Assembly (NCBI GenBank): GCA_963930645.1
Contig: OZ005649.1
Span: 381,133,887-381,197,886, forward strand
Source: Salticus scenicus
Lineage: Eukaryota; Arthropoda; Arachnida; Araneae; Salticidae
Direction of reading: 5' to 3'
DNA length: 64,000 nucleotides
Positions 46,228-58,477 of this stretch are shown here, in pieces. Both the position numbers and the translations under genes were made by a program. The notes beneath the pieces are model-generated. The model did no database searches. It saw only the letters and a list, made by a program, of their open reading frames with translations, and was not told the DNA's origin. Numbering within the stretch: the first letter of the stretch is position 1; each line of letters opens with the position of its first letter.

Positions 46228-46797
46228 TTACTTTCTCTTACCCATAAAGTCGAGACAGTATTGTTTTAGGGCCAAATTTTCGAACGCGAGTTTTTGTTAT
46301 ATTTTCGTGTTCTGAGGTCCCCTGAATACGAAAATCATGTTTTTAGTGAATGGTCTATGTGTCTGTTATCAGCATATCTCAAGAACAAATAGTAGCAGAA
46401 ATTCCAAACTCGGTATTCTAAATATGCATCATATATATAGGAATGCTACAGTAAGCTTTCGTTGAGATGAAGCAAATGGTTCGTGTACAGGAACACTCAA
46501 AAGTATTCAAATACATTACGTCTGTGGGGGAAATTGCAGGTAAGTAGAGTTTAACATCTATAGACTGCACTAAACCAAATGAAACGAATATATATTTTTT
46601 GTAATAGAGATAGTCAACTGGGAAAAAATATTTGTGTATGTAGAAGCTTCACCCCTGGGGGGGAAGTCCCTCCTCGAAGGGAATAAATTTTCAATATGGG
46701 TATCTTTCAAAAGAGCTCGCCAATACCTTTAAAAAAGATGGCTGAACCATCGATCTGCTATAATTTAAAATAAGTTATCGATTTTTTTCATTTTTAA

Positions 46798-46828
<31 letters not shown>

Positions 46829-46980
46829 GTAATATTGAGATTAAATTCAACTTTTTTTTTTTTATATTTAGTGTTATACTACTTCTCTAATATGGAAATC
46901 GTCTGCATTATCATAAAAGATAATTTGTTTAAATAATAATTTTAATAAATTATTTTTTAAAAACAGAAAAAATAATATCT
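46228..46980 (+). mobile_element. Helentron-like element, family B, 3'-truncated
   Basis: Begins TTACTTTCTCTTACCCATAA and follows 56769-57751 through GAGGTCCCCTGAATACG, CATTACGTCTGTGGGGGAAA and the GC-rich block CACCCCTGGGGGGGAAG. It stops near AAAACAGAAAAAATAATATC. The inverted 5' complement and the 3' hairpin are missing. Confidence 0.68.
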
Positions 46981-47420
46981 TTGACACCTGACTGAATAAT
47001 AAATAAATAAATAAACTATATCTTACAGGGTGCCAACAGTCTAAACCTTTTCCCTGATTCTTACATTAGTATATTTGTATAACAATTTTTTACTTCATTG
47101 ATCATGCAAATGTATTACGAAAATTTCCGAAAGAAAAATACTGGTGGACGAGTAAGGGACTATTATTAAATCACCTAAAATTTGATATTATAACATTACG
47201 GGAATAATTCTTGTACTCTATATAGAATTAACACAAATTTATTTACATACATCTTCCTATTGCATACACTCAGTTTTGGTGACTTAATTTTTTTTATGAG
47301 AAACCTGTTCTTTAAGTTAACAAATTTCTTCCATCACCGAGAATTTTCCAACTTTACTCTTTTCTTATTCTTCATGTTTTTCTAAATTGCATAACATTTT
47401 CTTTTGAAATTTCCCACTTT
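46981..47420. other. AT-rich stretch, no gene seen
   Basis: (AATA)n at 46998-47015. No feature. Confidence 0.45.
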
Positions 47421-48279
47421 TTACTTTCCGAACACTATAGTGAGGAAAGTATTCTAATCATGTCAAAAATCCGAATTTGAGATTTTCGAGGTCCCCTAAG
47501 TCCGTTTTCACTATTTTTGCGATGATGTATGTATATGTGTGTGTATGTGTGTGTGTGTATGTATGTGTGTATGTATGTGTGTATGTATGTGTGTATGTAT
47601 GTGAATGAACACGCTAGCGTCTAAACGCTTTTTTCGAATAAGCTGAAAGTTGGTACGTATATTGTAAGTCACCATAGTACGAACCTATAGATTTTGGTGA
47701 ATCCAGCACTTACAGTGACACCAGAAATATTCTTTATCATTATGTTCTATGGGACCAAATTTTTAAAAGTGTGATAGCGTCTAAACGCCTTATTAATCTG
47801 AGCAAAAAAATTGTACACATGTTATAGGTCACAGTTGCCACCAACTGTATAGATTCTGGTGAATTTAGCATTTACAGTTTTTTTTATAGGGACACAAAGA
47901 AAAATTATTTATCATTATGGCCTATGGGACCCAATTTTTAAAAGTGCGATAGCATCCAAACGCCTTATTCAATGGAGCTGAAAATTTATATGAATATTAT
48001 AAATCACTGTTGCACTACCTATAAGCATTTTGGTGAATCTAGCATTTATAGGTTTTTACAGGAACTCAACAAAAAATTCTTTATCATTATGATCTATGGG
48101 CTCAAAGTTCCGTAGCGTTCAATAAAACATCGTGTAATATATGGAGAAAAATACTCAAGCACTCTATTCTGGTTTTCTCTCTTTTGTTTGTTTAACAACT
48201 CCTCTTTCTTTACTTTACCTACAAAACTGTTAATTACTCAATGTTCGGAAAGTCTAGTGGAGTCACTCCAGATTTTTTA
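47421..48279 (+). mobile_element. Helentron-like non-autonomous element, family A (best copy)
   Basis: The clearest copy. TTACTTTCCGAACACTATAG (47421-47440) with internal AGGAAAGT; GAGGTCCCCTAAGTCCG; a GTATGTGT microsatellite at 47527-47600. Tandem units follow, starting at GTCTAAACG near 47618, 47778 and CATCCAAACG near 47952 (spacing about 160 and 175 bp). The inverted tip TGTTCGGAAAGT is at 48242-48253. The hairpin GTGGAGTCACTCC and AGATTTTTT end the element. No coding frame. Confidence 0.75.
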
Positions 48280-49789
48280 GTCTTTCAAAAACTTTTTTTT
48301 TTTCCAATATATTTTTGAATCTCTGACATCACAGTATAATAAATAATAAAAATCACTGCATTCATTAATCATTATAAGTCTTAACATTTTAGTAGTTATC
48401 TTTTATTCAACTACTAAAAAAGTAAGTTTATTGCAAATATAATGTATTTTGCTTAAAATCTGATAAACTATTGGAAACTTATTCATTTAAAACCAGATAT
48501 TAGTCTGTTGAAAATAAGAAATATGTAACCTATTTCAAACAAATTTAGTTACAGAGATACGAAACATTAGTAATTCATAAAACAAACAATGGTTTATCTC
48601 AATTAATGTCTTTCTACCGTGCAATGCATTTTTCAGAATGATATATTGTTCTCTAAAAAACACATTTTCTAGAAAAGGGGTGGTTTATCATGTTATTAAA
48701 TTTATTCGTTTTTTAAAGGTTTTTTATCCATAAGATTTCGTTTTCTTAAATTGGATGAGTGGAAATTTTATGAAGAATATTCAATGAAATATTTCTGTTT
48801 TTGATTATACGTTTTTATATTAGTATATTTTAACACATTTTTTAAATTTACTTTTAGATTATTTTATTTTGGTTTTACAAATAGCTGTATTTAATTGAGC
48901 TTTAAAATAAAATTATTGATTTACATAATTCAATGTTGTTTAATTCTGCAAAAGTAAACAGAAACACCAGTAATTAATATAAAATGCTTGCAACTAAAAA
49001 CAAATAATTGTTCTGAGAAATAGTGCAATCTTACTCTTTCAATAATAAGGAGACAATATAAAGTAAATAATACAAAATCCAGTCTAATAACAAGAAATAA
49101 TTAAAAAAAGAAAAAAAAAAATTAAAGTCAATTCCTAAAGGCCGAAAGATGTCAATTTTTTGCAAATCAGCAGAAATAATTTTTCCAAGTTTTTTTCGTT
49201 AAAAGTTAAAAAAAATCGATAACTTTACTTTAAATTATCACAGATCTATAGTTCAACCATTCGTTTTAAAGGTATTGACGAGATATTTCGAAAGATACCA
49301 ATATTGAAAATTTACTCCCCCCGGGGGGTACTTGGCGCCGGCGAATGAAAAGTACTTTCTCTCCTATCTACTTCTTACATTAACGAAGAATAAAATCTAC
49401 TCGATTCATTAAAAGAATTTTAGGTGATGAATTTTTTTCTTGCCATAATTAGAAATCTGAAATGTATCATCGAAATGTCTAATTCTGCAATGTTAAAAAA
49501 AATTGTAAATGCTAAATAAGATTTTTTTCATTTATAATTGAGTTTAAATTTAAATCTAAATATTTTTGTATGCCAAAATATATCCTAAGTATTTTAAAAT
49601 ATGTTTTTAAATAAAAAAGATAAATACACTTTAATGGCAAATACAGACACGACATTATTCCCTTATCCGCGATTGTAATGAAATGCTCACCCTCTGGTGG
49701 GCTAAGGTGAAATTAACAGTACCGCTGAACGGATAGCTTTCACGCTTTCGTCGAGACGCCATTGCTTGCTGCTGCTGTATACTCGATAG
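48280..49789. other. AT-rich stretch with a family B fragment
   Basis: 49195-49340 matches the middle of family B in reverse (TCGATAACTTTA, GGTATTGACGAG, ACTCCCCCCGGGGGG). The rest has no gene or repeat I can place. Confidence 0.45.
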
Positions 49790-50091
49790 GATGAATAAAT
49801 CCGGCAAAAAAGATAACACATGCTGCTGTGTGCCACAGTGTAACTCCAATGGATCAAGAAATCCGGAATCAAGCTTCCATTTGTTTCCAAATGACAAATT
49901 TAAAATTCCAGTTGCCTGCGCTAAATGGAAATAAAGCTTTATTTAGTAAAAAATCTGAATGGATTAGACGTTTACGAATAGAGAAAGAAGTATCGTCAAG
50001 AATGACTGTTTGTTCGAAACATTTCGTACCTGAGGATTTCACAACTAATAATACGTTTAATTTTGTTTTAATTGTAAAATATTTTAGATAA
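49790..50091 (+). pseudogene. THAP zinc-finger domain, frameshifted
   Basis: From ATG 49790 one frame reads CCCVPQCNSNGSRN and SSFHLFPND, the first half of a THAP domain with its C-x-x-x-C pair. It then meets a stop near 49937. A second frame continues with SEWIRRLRIEKEVSSRMTVC then SKHFVPEDF (49957-50040), the Cys-x-x-His half. About 60 bp between them is surplus or shifted. THAP domains bind DNA and occur in P-element-type transposases and host proteins. Either a frameshift or an unusual intron is possible; a relic is more likely. A further open stretch at 50840-51010 (MAKCRFCKWLRW...) lies beyond the SINE and may or may not belong. Confidence 0.6.
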
Positions 50092-50263
50092 AGCGGATCG
50101 TTTCCTTCGCTAACGAGAAAAAGCAAAACGATCACATTTCATGGATGTCATGGAACAACTATAGTATTGTTTTTTTTTTTTTTTTTTTATTAAAATCACA
50201 CAATTAACTGTGGAAGAAAATCATATTTATTGAAATTTTATTTTTCCGACTGAGTGAAAATAA

Positions 50264-50335
50264 TGCCTGGACCGGGAATCGAACCCCGGATCTTTGACTT
50301 ACAAGGTCAATGCTCTACCACTGAGCTATCCAGGC
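50264..50335 (-). tRNA. tRNA-like unit, anticodon TGT, sense arm of insertion 2
   Basis: 72 nt. Acceptor GCCTGGA/TCCAGGC perfect, D arm GCTC/GAGC, anticodon loop CTTGTAA (TGT), B box GGTTCGATTCC. One G-G mismatch in the T stem. Lies in a retroposed element and provides its Pol III promoter. Thr by anticodon, but the body looks Lys-like. Confidence 0.62.
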
Positions 50336-50403
50336 CGACATCCCGGTCTGCATTACTCACTCAGACAACCTTATAGGCAGAAACATCTCTGGTCTATCAT
50401 TTA

Positions 50404-50471
50404 GATAGCTCAACAACGAGAGCATTGACCTTGTAAGTCAAAGATCCGGGGTTCGATTCCCGGTCCAGGCA
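50404..50471 (+). pseudogene. Damaged tRNA-like unit in the loop of insertion 2
   Basis: Starts within the D arm (GATAGCTCAACAACGAGAGC) with the 5' acceptor strand lost and the D loop altered. The anticodon and T arms are intact, and the 3' acceptor TCCAGGC remains. A full tail with A-run follows to 50562. Confidence 0.65.
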
Positions 50472-50693
50472 TTATTTTCACTCAGTCGGAAAAATAAAAT
50501 TTCAATAAATATGATTTTCTTCCACAGTTAATTGTGTGATTTTAATAAAAAAAAAAAAAATTGTATTTCTCTCCCATTGTTTAATGGTGTTTTCCTTTAC
50601 CTGCGGCTTTTTCTGTTGAGCTATCTAAATGATAGACCAGAGATGTTTCTGCCTATAAGGTTGTCTGAGTGAGTAATGCAGACCGGGATGTCG

Positions 50694-50765
50694 GCCTGGA
50701 TAGCTCAGTGGTAGAGCATTGACCTTGTAAGTCAAAGATCCGGGGTTCGATTCCCGGTCCAGGCA
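50694..50765 (+). tRNA. tRNA-like unit, anticodon TGT, antisense arm of insertion 2
   Basis: Same 72-nt sequence as 50264-50335 in the opposite orientation, with perfect acceptor pairing. It reads outward to the right and is followed by CATTATTTTCACTCAG, then by the element edge at 50800. Confidence 0.62.
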
Positions 50766-51069
50766 TTATTTTCACTCAGTCGGAAAAATAAAATTTCAAT
50801 AACTATAGTATTGGTCCACAAGTGCATTTGGTGATTTTTCTTTGGTAATTATGGCGAAATGCCGTTTTTGCAAATGGTTGCGATGGATTCCAAGCGTAAA
50901 CAAAAGCGTATTGTATTGCAAAGAATCCGTAAAGGCATCGTTATCGTTCAAAACGGGGCGAAAGAAAAATCGCCAAATCCAGTTATGGACCAACTCTATA
51001 GTTGTACCTTTATTTTTATTTATTTATTTATTTATTATTATTATTTTTTTTAATGTACCTTTGTTGTAA

Positions 51070-51665
51070 GATAACATATAGATGCAGTTAAAATACAGTG
51101 GAATTATTAAATAATAAAAAGCAATAATTTCCATTGCATCCTATTATGCAATCGATTTTCCGTGATGTAATGGCGGAGAAAAAACAATAATAAATACACG
51201 TGACTATTATATTTACTAACAATTTCAGTTGAGAAAGCGCCATCTATCGATCATTACAAACGCGGATTCAGAAAAAAAGAACACATAAAATAAAATAAAA
51301 TAAACATAAGATAATGTCTGCCAGTAATAAAATTAATTTTCTAAATGTAGAAAAAAAAAAGATATTTGCGGAATTTATTTTATTTTTTTACACCAGTGAT
51401 AACATTTTTATTTCCCTGTGTGGAGAATGACGTCATTGTGGAAAATGATGTAATAAAAGAAATTATTTCTTTAATGGCAAATAGAGTACCTTTATAATTT
51501 TATTTTAGATTATGAGGCAACATATTCAACAGTCCTTGCCAATATTGACATGAAAAGTACAAAACAATTTCCATTTCTCCAACAACCTTTTCAAATAATT
51601 AATGTTCCAGACAATATATTATGGCAAATCAAAATTAGTCAGATAAAAGGTTTAAAAGAATTTAA

Positions 51666-51706
<41 letters not shown>

Positions 51707-54700
51707 GAATTTATACGACAATAGTAGATTTTTAAATAAAACGATCAGCTAATTACATGTATATACTTTAAATGTAATCGTTCAAGACTCTTGAATGTAA
51801 TTAACGAAAGTAAAAAAGAGAAGAAATCTGATGATTTGTGGACAATTTGATAGTTCATAATAAAAATTATAAATTTTTTAAAAGAGCAAAAGTTATCCAG
51901 ATCATTGAAAAATGAGGAAGAAACGTGTCTTCACATGTATCAAACGTTTTAGATTCAAAATCACTCTTGTCATGTGTTCATGAGAATAGATACATAATTT
52001 TAACAATTTGAATCAAATAATTTTACCACAGATATCTTATGGCAAGGTGCATTACAATCTTGAAATATCGATTGTGAAAATGTCTCAGATACTTCCAAAG
52101 TTCTCGGGTAGGTGCCCACTTTTATCATGGCCGTTCTTTATCAATTCAAATTTATTCAGGATTTAGAATGGTTAATTTTACAGTTTAAACTTAAAAATAT
52201 CCTCTACTGGTACAATGCTCACGTCTGATATACTTAATGTTTAAATTAGGTTTTAACATAGTGGCCAACTATTTCAGTTTTCACGGAAGATGTAATCCAC
52301 AAAATTTTAATAGAAATATTTATTAACAGTTTTCTAGTAATTATCTGCAGTTAGTTGTATAGGAAAATACTGTTAGAAAATAATGGTAATGATTCTTAAA
52401 AAAAAGACTCGGAAAGTTGACAACTATGAGTTTTGCGAAAAACCTCGAATAAGCGTATAAAGTCACTTGTAATACTTTTCACGGAAATGTTCACAATTTC
52501 TTAATATATAATAGTATTTTAAGTTTTCTTTTTAAATTTATATGTGATAATTTTAAAAATAATCAGATCATCTTTTCTCTAGACGGATTTTGTACATATA
52601 TATATATAAATCTTCTTCCTTTTTTTTTTTTTTTTTAAATGTATTTTTACATTACTGTTACACTGGTAAAACATTAACGATAAACAAAAACGTAAATAAA
52701 TCCAATATTATAAAGACATTTTTTATCGCCCATTTTCTATTATTATTTCCTATACAATAATTTAAAAGTTTATTCTACCGAATAGTTTTAAATAAGAAAA
52801 AAAATGAAAGTGTCTTTTATAAATGAGAACATAAAAGGGATTTCCGGATCCATAGCAATGAAAATCGCATTTCGAAAAAATCTAATCTCCTGCCAAAAGA
52901 CATAAAAAGACATCATTAAGAAGTTTATGAGATTTCTACCGTAGTCAATTGCTTATGTCTTTCCGGTTAACAAAAGTGAATAAAATATTGAAATATGATT
53001 ATTTTCAAAGAAGTAATTCAAGTATCAATATTATGAAAAGATATTCCCTCCCTCCATTTCAGTTTTTTTCCCTAAATCTTTAAAAAGAAATAAAAATAAT
53101 TAATTTCAATCTTTCTGTACATGTTTTGCACCTTTTTTTTTTTTTTTTTTTTTTTGTACTCATGTTCTGAATAAGTAAAGAGTACATTTTTTTAAAATAA
53201 TTTCGTACGTTTAACAAGTTAAAACATCGAATAATCAATTTTATATTGAATGTTATTTATAAACTTACATTAAGGGCTTATTTGAACACATATTTTTGCA
53301 TTCAATGTCGTTTTTGTTACAATTTTCACATGCAGTTCAGATATATTAAAAATAAATATTAAACCCCCATAAAAATTAAATGTGTGCGTATAATATGTAA
53401 ACAGAAATCTGTGTACGATAAATTTTAACCATTTGACATACAATTCCTAATTATTTCCTACATAAATAAAGTATTTCTTAATTCATGTTTGATGCATGAT
53501 CTTTATTTTTGGCTTATATATATATATTCTTTAAAATGAATTAACTCAAACATTCCTTAGTTCATTCTCTCGTTTATCATACTTCGTAATACATAAAAAT
53601 CTTTCATATTTATCCATGAGAGATGATTTTAAAACCTTGTTATCATGAGACCACGGCAGCGTCTCGAGTGACGCAAGCGGGCATTATTACATTTCTACTA
53701 CATTGTGTGGCCAACTCTCACTTTACCTATATCCCGTAATATAGGAAAGTGCTTCGCATAGAAATGATTGGCTTCAAGATATTGAGGAAAGAGGGGCACA
53801 GATATATCCAATAAGAATAGACCTCCCTCGCAGTACATTTAAGCAGATATAAAGATGTGCATACATATCAAAACATAATAACTATTAATTTAATAACAGT
53901 AATTAACCACTTATAAAGTATTCTTAATTATTTCTACGTACAAGTTTATAAAAACTTTAACGAGTAACATTTTTTTTTTTTAATTTAAGTATATAAAGAG
54001 TGATTAACTAAATATATACACCAACGTACAAAAAAAAGAAAAGAAAAAGAAAGAAAGAAAGAAAAGAAAAAGAAAGAAAGAAAGAAAAGAAAAAGAAAGA
54101 AAGAAAGAAAAGAAAAGAAAAAAGTCGCACTTGACTGTTTTTTTTTTTTTTTTTTTTCTTCCTTTCATCAACCGTATATTTTGCGTTTAAAAAGAAAATT
54201 TTTTTGAAGAGACATTATTACATCGTCCTTCGCTTAAAACTTGGGATTGAACCAAGCTTTTAAAACAAGAAATAGTAGTTAGGAGAGTTATAATCGGCTA
54301 AAAAAAATATTTTAATTATAACCACATGTAAAGTGTGCTTATAATTAAGCTTCCGCTGAAAACAGCATCCTGCACGTAAAACGGGTGAACGGACTGCCCA
54401 CAAATTTTGTATGTGGCCGATTCCTGATATGCACTCAAAAAATTTCGAAAAAATAAAATAAAGAAATGTGCACTATGTGGTGCTTTGCATGGAAAATCAG
54501 AGGAAAAAAATGAAAATAGCAAAGGACTGATATGGAATGCATAAACAGTTTGAACATCTATTGATTAGTTTTTAATCCCATGCATGTAATTTCATTTTCT
54601 AAATTGGATATTTTTGTACAGAAAACTTTACATAGTGGATATCTTTTGAACTTTTTCTTTTAATTAATCACACGCGCCTCACGATTCTTTCACATACCAA

Positions 54701-54996
54701 AATTGGTGTACAATCCGTTCTGTAATTCTAAATGCTGGATTCAGTTTATATCAGAAACTTAATTATCCTCTAAAAAACTTTTAAAAACATTACTGCCGCT
54801 CGCTATCCAAAAGCAAGAGCATTTTTTTTTTTCCAGTAATGTGGAGCAATATTTATTTTTACCCAAGAGTATCCAGTTACATAAACTGTATAAGATGATA
54901 AAGAATACATGTTATACAACCTAATAACTTTTCGCAGGCGAGTATTGGAATAAATTGTGATTTAAAGCTTTTAATTTTCTTTTTGGTTTTCCATGT
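51070..54996. other. Long AT-rich stretch, no gene seen
   Basis: Contains A33 at 51672-51704, T-runs near 52619 and 53132, and a GC-richer patch at 53630-53860. There CACTTTACCTATAT and ATATAGGAAAGTG form a 5'-type hairpin like those of families A-C, perhaps an end of a fourth family. A Tc1-like tip is near 54020 (see 42120-43140). No coding frame. Confidence 0.45.
54033..54122. repeat. GAAA/GAAAAG microsatellite
   Basis: About 90 bp of purine-only GAAA, AGAAAG and AAAAGA units with a higher-order period of about 28 bp. Sits between a CACCAACGTAC phrase and GTCGCACTTGAC, so it may have expanded inside a transposon tip. Confidence 0.8.
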
Positions 54997-55010
54997 TTTT
55001 ATATTTAGGA

Positions 55011-55336
55011 TGGATGGATGGTTGGATGGTTGGGTTTTACGTCGCACTAGTGCTGCGCAGATGGGCAATTGGCGACGGTCTGGGACACACCCCTAGAGGT
55101 GGTCCGGAGACATCCCATCATAATTTTGATCCTCCACGGAAGGGATGGCTCTCCCACTTCGGAGACCCCCAAAGGTATAATTTTTGATGGGAACATATAG
55201 GACATTGCGGCCACGGAAGATTTTACGTGCACCAACCACCATTAGTGTACACGACGGTCTTTGGCTGGCTCGAGTACCGAACCCGCAATCTTCCAATTAC
55301 GAGGCTGGCGCTCTACCGACTGGGCTACCGCGGCCC
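55011..55336 (-). mobile_element. SINE-A, full length
   Basis: Best copy in the window, about 326 bp. The head at 55336 reads GGGCCGCGGTAGCCCAGTCG (A-box region), then CTCGTAATTGGA and GGGTTCGGTACTCGAGCCAG (B-box-like), clearly tRNA-derived. The body includes GTGCACGTAAAATCTTCC, GGAGAGCCATCCCTTCC, GATCAAAATTATG and GGGTGTGTCCCAGACCG. The 3' tail is CCAACCATCCAACCATCC. TTTTATATTTAGGA (54997-55010) and TTTTATATTAAGGA (55337-55350) are the target duplication with one mismatch. Non-coding; ORFs of 62-67 codons over it are not genes. Confidence 0.87.
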
Positions 55337-55350
55337 TTTTATATTAAGGA

Positions 55351-56072
55351 AAAATAATTTAAACTGACGCAAATAGAATTCAGATATTTCTATTTTTGAA
55401 TTTGAAAATGTTTAAATAAAAAAATTAAGGTTTATGAGTATTATCAGAAATATTTCTCTAAAACTTCTCATCTCTTTAACAACTAAATATATAAGAGTAT
55501 TTTTACAGTCTGAATAGGAATTAACCTGCTTAACTCATAATAGGCTGTCATTTAGTCATCTTCATAAAATTTTAAGACAGGAATACTAAATAACGTTGCT
55601 TTATAAATCTCAGTCAGGGTGTTTTAGTATTTTTTTTTTCTTTATCTTTTCCGATTCAAATCATTAATTTTGATCTTTCGATATTCAAAATGTACGGGAT
55701 CTTTTGAATCAATGCAGCTTCGCTCATTAGGCGTGTGATTAATGTGCATTAATTCATTTCCTATAACAGTTACACTTGATATTTTTAAGAAGATAATAAT
55801 ATTTTTAAAATGTTTCAATGTTCATTTACTTTTTTTGTTCTACGTAAAATGTTCCTTCTACTACAGTACTGATAAATTTTGTCATTGAATATCAGTTTCT
55901 CATTTCATTTAAAAGAAATTAGATTAATAAATAGATTATGATTAGAATCATTGCATTTTACAGTTCAAAGAAGCTTTTTAGACATTCAAAATAAAAAATA
56001 ATATTCTGGAAAGACATCTTTCTATACAGATAATAGAATAAGAATTTATTGGAAAAAAAAAAAGAAGAAGAA

Positions 56073-56105
<33 letters not shown>

Positions 56106-56768
56106 GCTAATACTGACATTAACATTTTTTCTTCTTTCAGCAGGAATCTTTCTTTTTTCATTTAGACAGAATTGAATAAAGACAGATAAAATAATAGGCA
56201 GGTGTATATATAGATAGATGAATAAAACAAAGAAGAGACGAACAGAATCAAAAAAAAAAAAAAAATACAGATTACAGAATACCTTTATTCATAATAACCT
56301 GCATATGGTTACCTATGCATCATATGAAATTTGAAATTATATAAATATTCCCAAAATAGAGGGTTTTTTTTTTTTCCTTTTTTATCAGTATGTAAAAGCA
56401 CATATTAATAAATCGTCTCTTGTCATACACTATTTTTAAATTATTTATGAAACACAGAGATTTGACATATCAATATTTTCACGATTTTTCAGAAAATTTT
56501 ACAATAAATCTTTACAGAATGAATAAAAGGATGTTTTATCGAATTTCTAAAAATAACTTTGGTTTTTGAAACTGAAATAAATATGTATTCTACAATTTTG
56601 AACTGTTGACGTAGAATCCAAATTCTTTCATTGTTAAAAAAACTAATGACAAGAATTAGAAAGAAAAAAAATCTATTACTGTTTTAGTAACCAACACGTT
56701 TTTTTTAGATATTGAAATTCAGTGACTAAGCTTATTGTCAGACTTTTTGAAATATTAATCATCATTTT
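55351..56768. other. AT-rich stretch, no gene seen
   Basis: (GAT)n/(GAA)n at 56063-56104, whose minus frame is a serine run and not a protein. Otherwise A/T runs. Confidence 0.45.
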
Positions 56769-57751
56769 TTACTTTCTCTTACCCATAGGGTCGAGAAAGT
56801 ATTGTTTTAGGGTCAAATTTTCGAACGTGAGTTTTTGTTATATTTACATGTTCTGAGGTCCCCTGAATACGAAAATTATGTTTTTAAAGAATGGTCTGTG
56901 TGTGTGTGTGTGTCTTTTATCAGCATATCTCAAGAACAAATAGTAGCAGAAATTCCAAACTCGGTATTCTAAATGTGTATCATATAGGGATGCTACAGTA
57001 AGCTTTTCGTTGAGAGAAAGCAAATGGTTCGTGTACTGGGACACTCAAAAGTATTCAAATACATTACGTCTATGGCGGAAATTGCAGGTAAGTAGAGTTT
57101 AACATCTGTAGACTGCACTACACCAAATGAAACGAATATATATTTTTTGTAATAGAGATAGTCAACTGGGAAAAATTTTTGTGTATGTAGGAGCCTCGCC
57201 TCCTCCCCTGGGGTGAATTCCCCCCTCGAGGAGAGTAAATTTTCATGATGGGTATCTTTCAAAAGAGCTCGCCAATACCTTTAAAACGAATGGTTGGACC
57301 ATTTATCTGCGATAATTTAAAATAAAATAATCATTTTTTTCATTTTAATTTTTTTTTTTTTTTATGTAATATTGATAATAAATTCAACTTTTTTTTTTTA
57401 TATTTAGTGTTATATTACTTCTTTAATATGGAAATCGTCTGCATTATCATAAAAGATAATTTTTTTAAATATTAATTTTAACAAATTATTTTTTAAAAAC
57501 AGAATTATTTTTTAATAACCGAATTAAATTCTATATAAATGTAGGTGCATTAATGAAACGGGAGATTGAGGGGAGCGGTAGCCCCCCTCACACAGAACTA
57601 ATCATCATATAAAACTCTTCCGAAGCCTAATTTCAATTGTTTAACTCAGATTACATAACAGTACTTGTTATCTTACCTCTTAATCTGAAACCTGTATTTA
57701 TAGTGTTAAATTTCAGGGTAAGAGAATGTCGTGTGAGTGACACACCAGATT
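56769..57751 (+). mobile_element. Helentron-like non-autonomous element, family B (long copy)
   Basis: TTACTTTCTCTTACCCATAG (56769-56788) with GGTCGAGAAAGT; GAGGTCCCCTGAATACG; (TG)n at 56897-56912; GC-rich block CCTCCCCTGGGGTGAATTCC at 57192-57211; CGTAGCCCCCC-type block near 57577. The inverted tip CAGGGTAAGAGAATGT is at 57714-57729, then the hairpin GTGTGAGTGACACACC and AGATT. About 983 bp, non-coding. Frames of 66 and 89 codons recur between copies but carry stops in some. Confidence 0.73.
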
Positions 57752-58477
57752 ATTTCTGTGCATAAAGTAGCAAAAAATGAAATTTTCTTTATCAAAACCA
57801 ATAAAAATAGTTAGAAAAGCGAATTATAACGAAAAGGAAAACCATGCACTTCGCATACATTAGAATTTTCTTTTCAACTTTCGTGAAATTTTTGAAAAAT
57901 GTTTTACATGACGAAAAATGCACTTTCATCAATTTCCACTTATATACTACGATGTATTTGAATTTTTTGTATGACCCTGTGAAAGAAATCTTTAATGCTA
58001 AAAACAGTATTTTCTATACGAAGTATGCATCTTTGCAACTGAAAACTTATATGCTAATTGCATTATGCTAATGAAGATATCACATGAAAGCACTAAGCTG
58101 GTGCAAAAGCTGCATGTGTTTTGTAAAAATGCCATAATGCCTTTTTCTTTTTCTGTCTTTATTTAAACAAAATATTTCATTTTAGTTTTAATAAACTAAA
58201 TTCATTTTTTATTCTGTTTTATTTCCCTTACCATATGTGTGTAAATTATCTTATTTAAAGATCCAACTTAATTTAAATTTTTGGAAGGATTTAACGTTTA
58301 TAAATAAGGTTAAGTTATTCAAATTCTGATTTAAATATGTCTCTTTCTCAAAGCTTTTTTAGATTTAAATTAAGCATAGCTAAAAACAGTGACCACGCTC
58401 CATTGTTACTGGATCTCTGCTAATTAATATATTTTATCGGATTATAAGATTAATGTCAACCCATAATCCAACATTGA
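57752..58477. other. AT-rich stretch, no gene seen
   Basis: A 75-codon open frame at 57844-58071 has a plausible ATG but no domain and no flanking splice context that I can judge. Left unassigned. Confidence 0.4.

Larger units (their letters stand above)
50170..50800 (-). mobile_element. Palindromic tRNA-headed SINE, insertion 2 (compound)
   Basis: Flanked by AACTATAGTATTG at 50157-50169 and 50801-50813, a perfect 13-bp target duplication. Read on the minus strand, it starts ATTGAAATTTTA at 50800, exactly as insertion 1. The arms 50614-50800 and 50229-50415 (187 bp each) are near-perfect reverse complements. The tail 50228-50170 ends in A19. The loop (50416-50613) contains most of a third unit: a 5'-damaged tRNA-like sequence (from 50404), its own tail and an A-run at 50549-50562, in antisense to the element. 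5' of each tRNA is GGTTGTCTGAGTGAGTAATG, shared with insertion 1. Confidence 0.87.

Noticed and set aside
45173..50765. Cluster of ordinary tRNA-Thr genes
   Set aside because: The units sit inside retroposed palindromes with target duplications and share one T-stem mismatch, so normal tRNA genes are unlikely even though the acceptor stems pair.
55958..56161. Serine-rich small protein
   Set aside because: The serine run is a (GAT)n microsatellite read on the minus strand.
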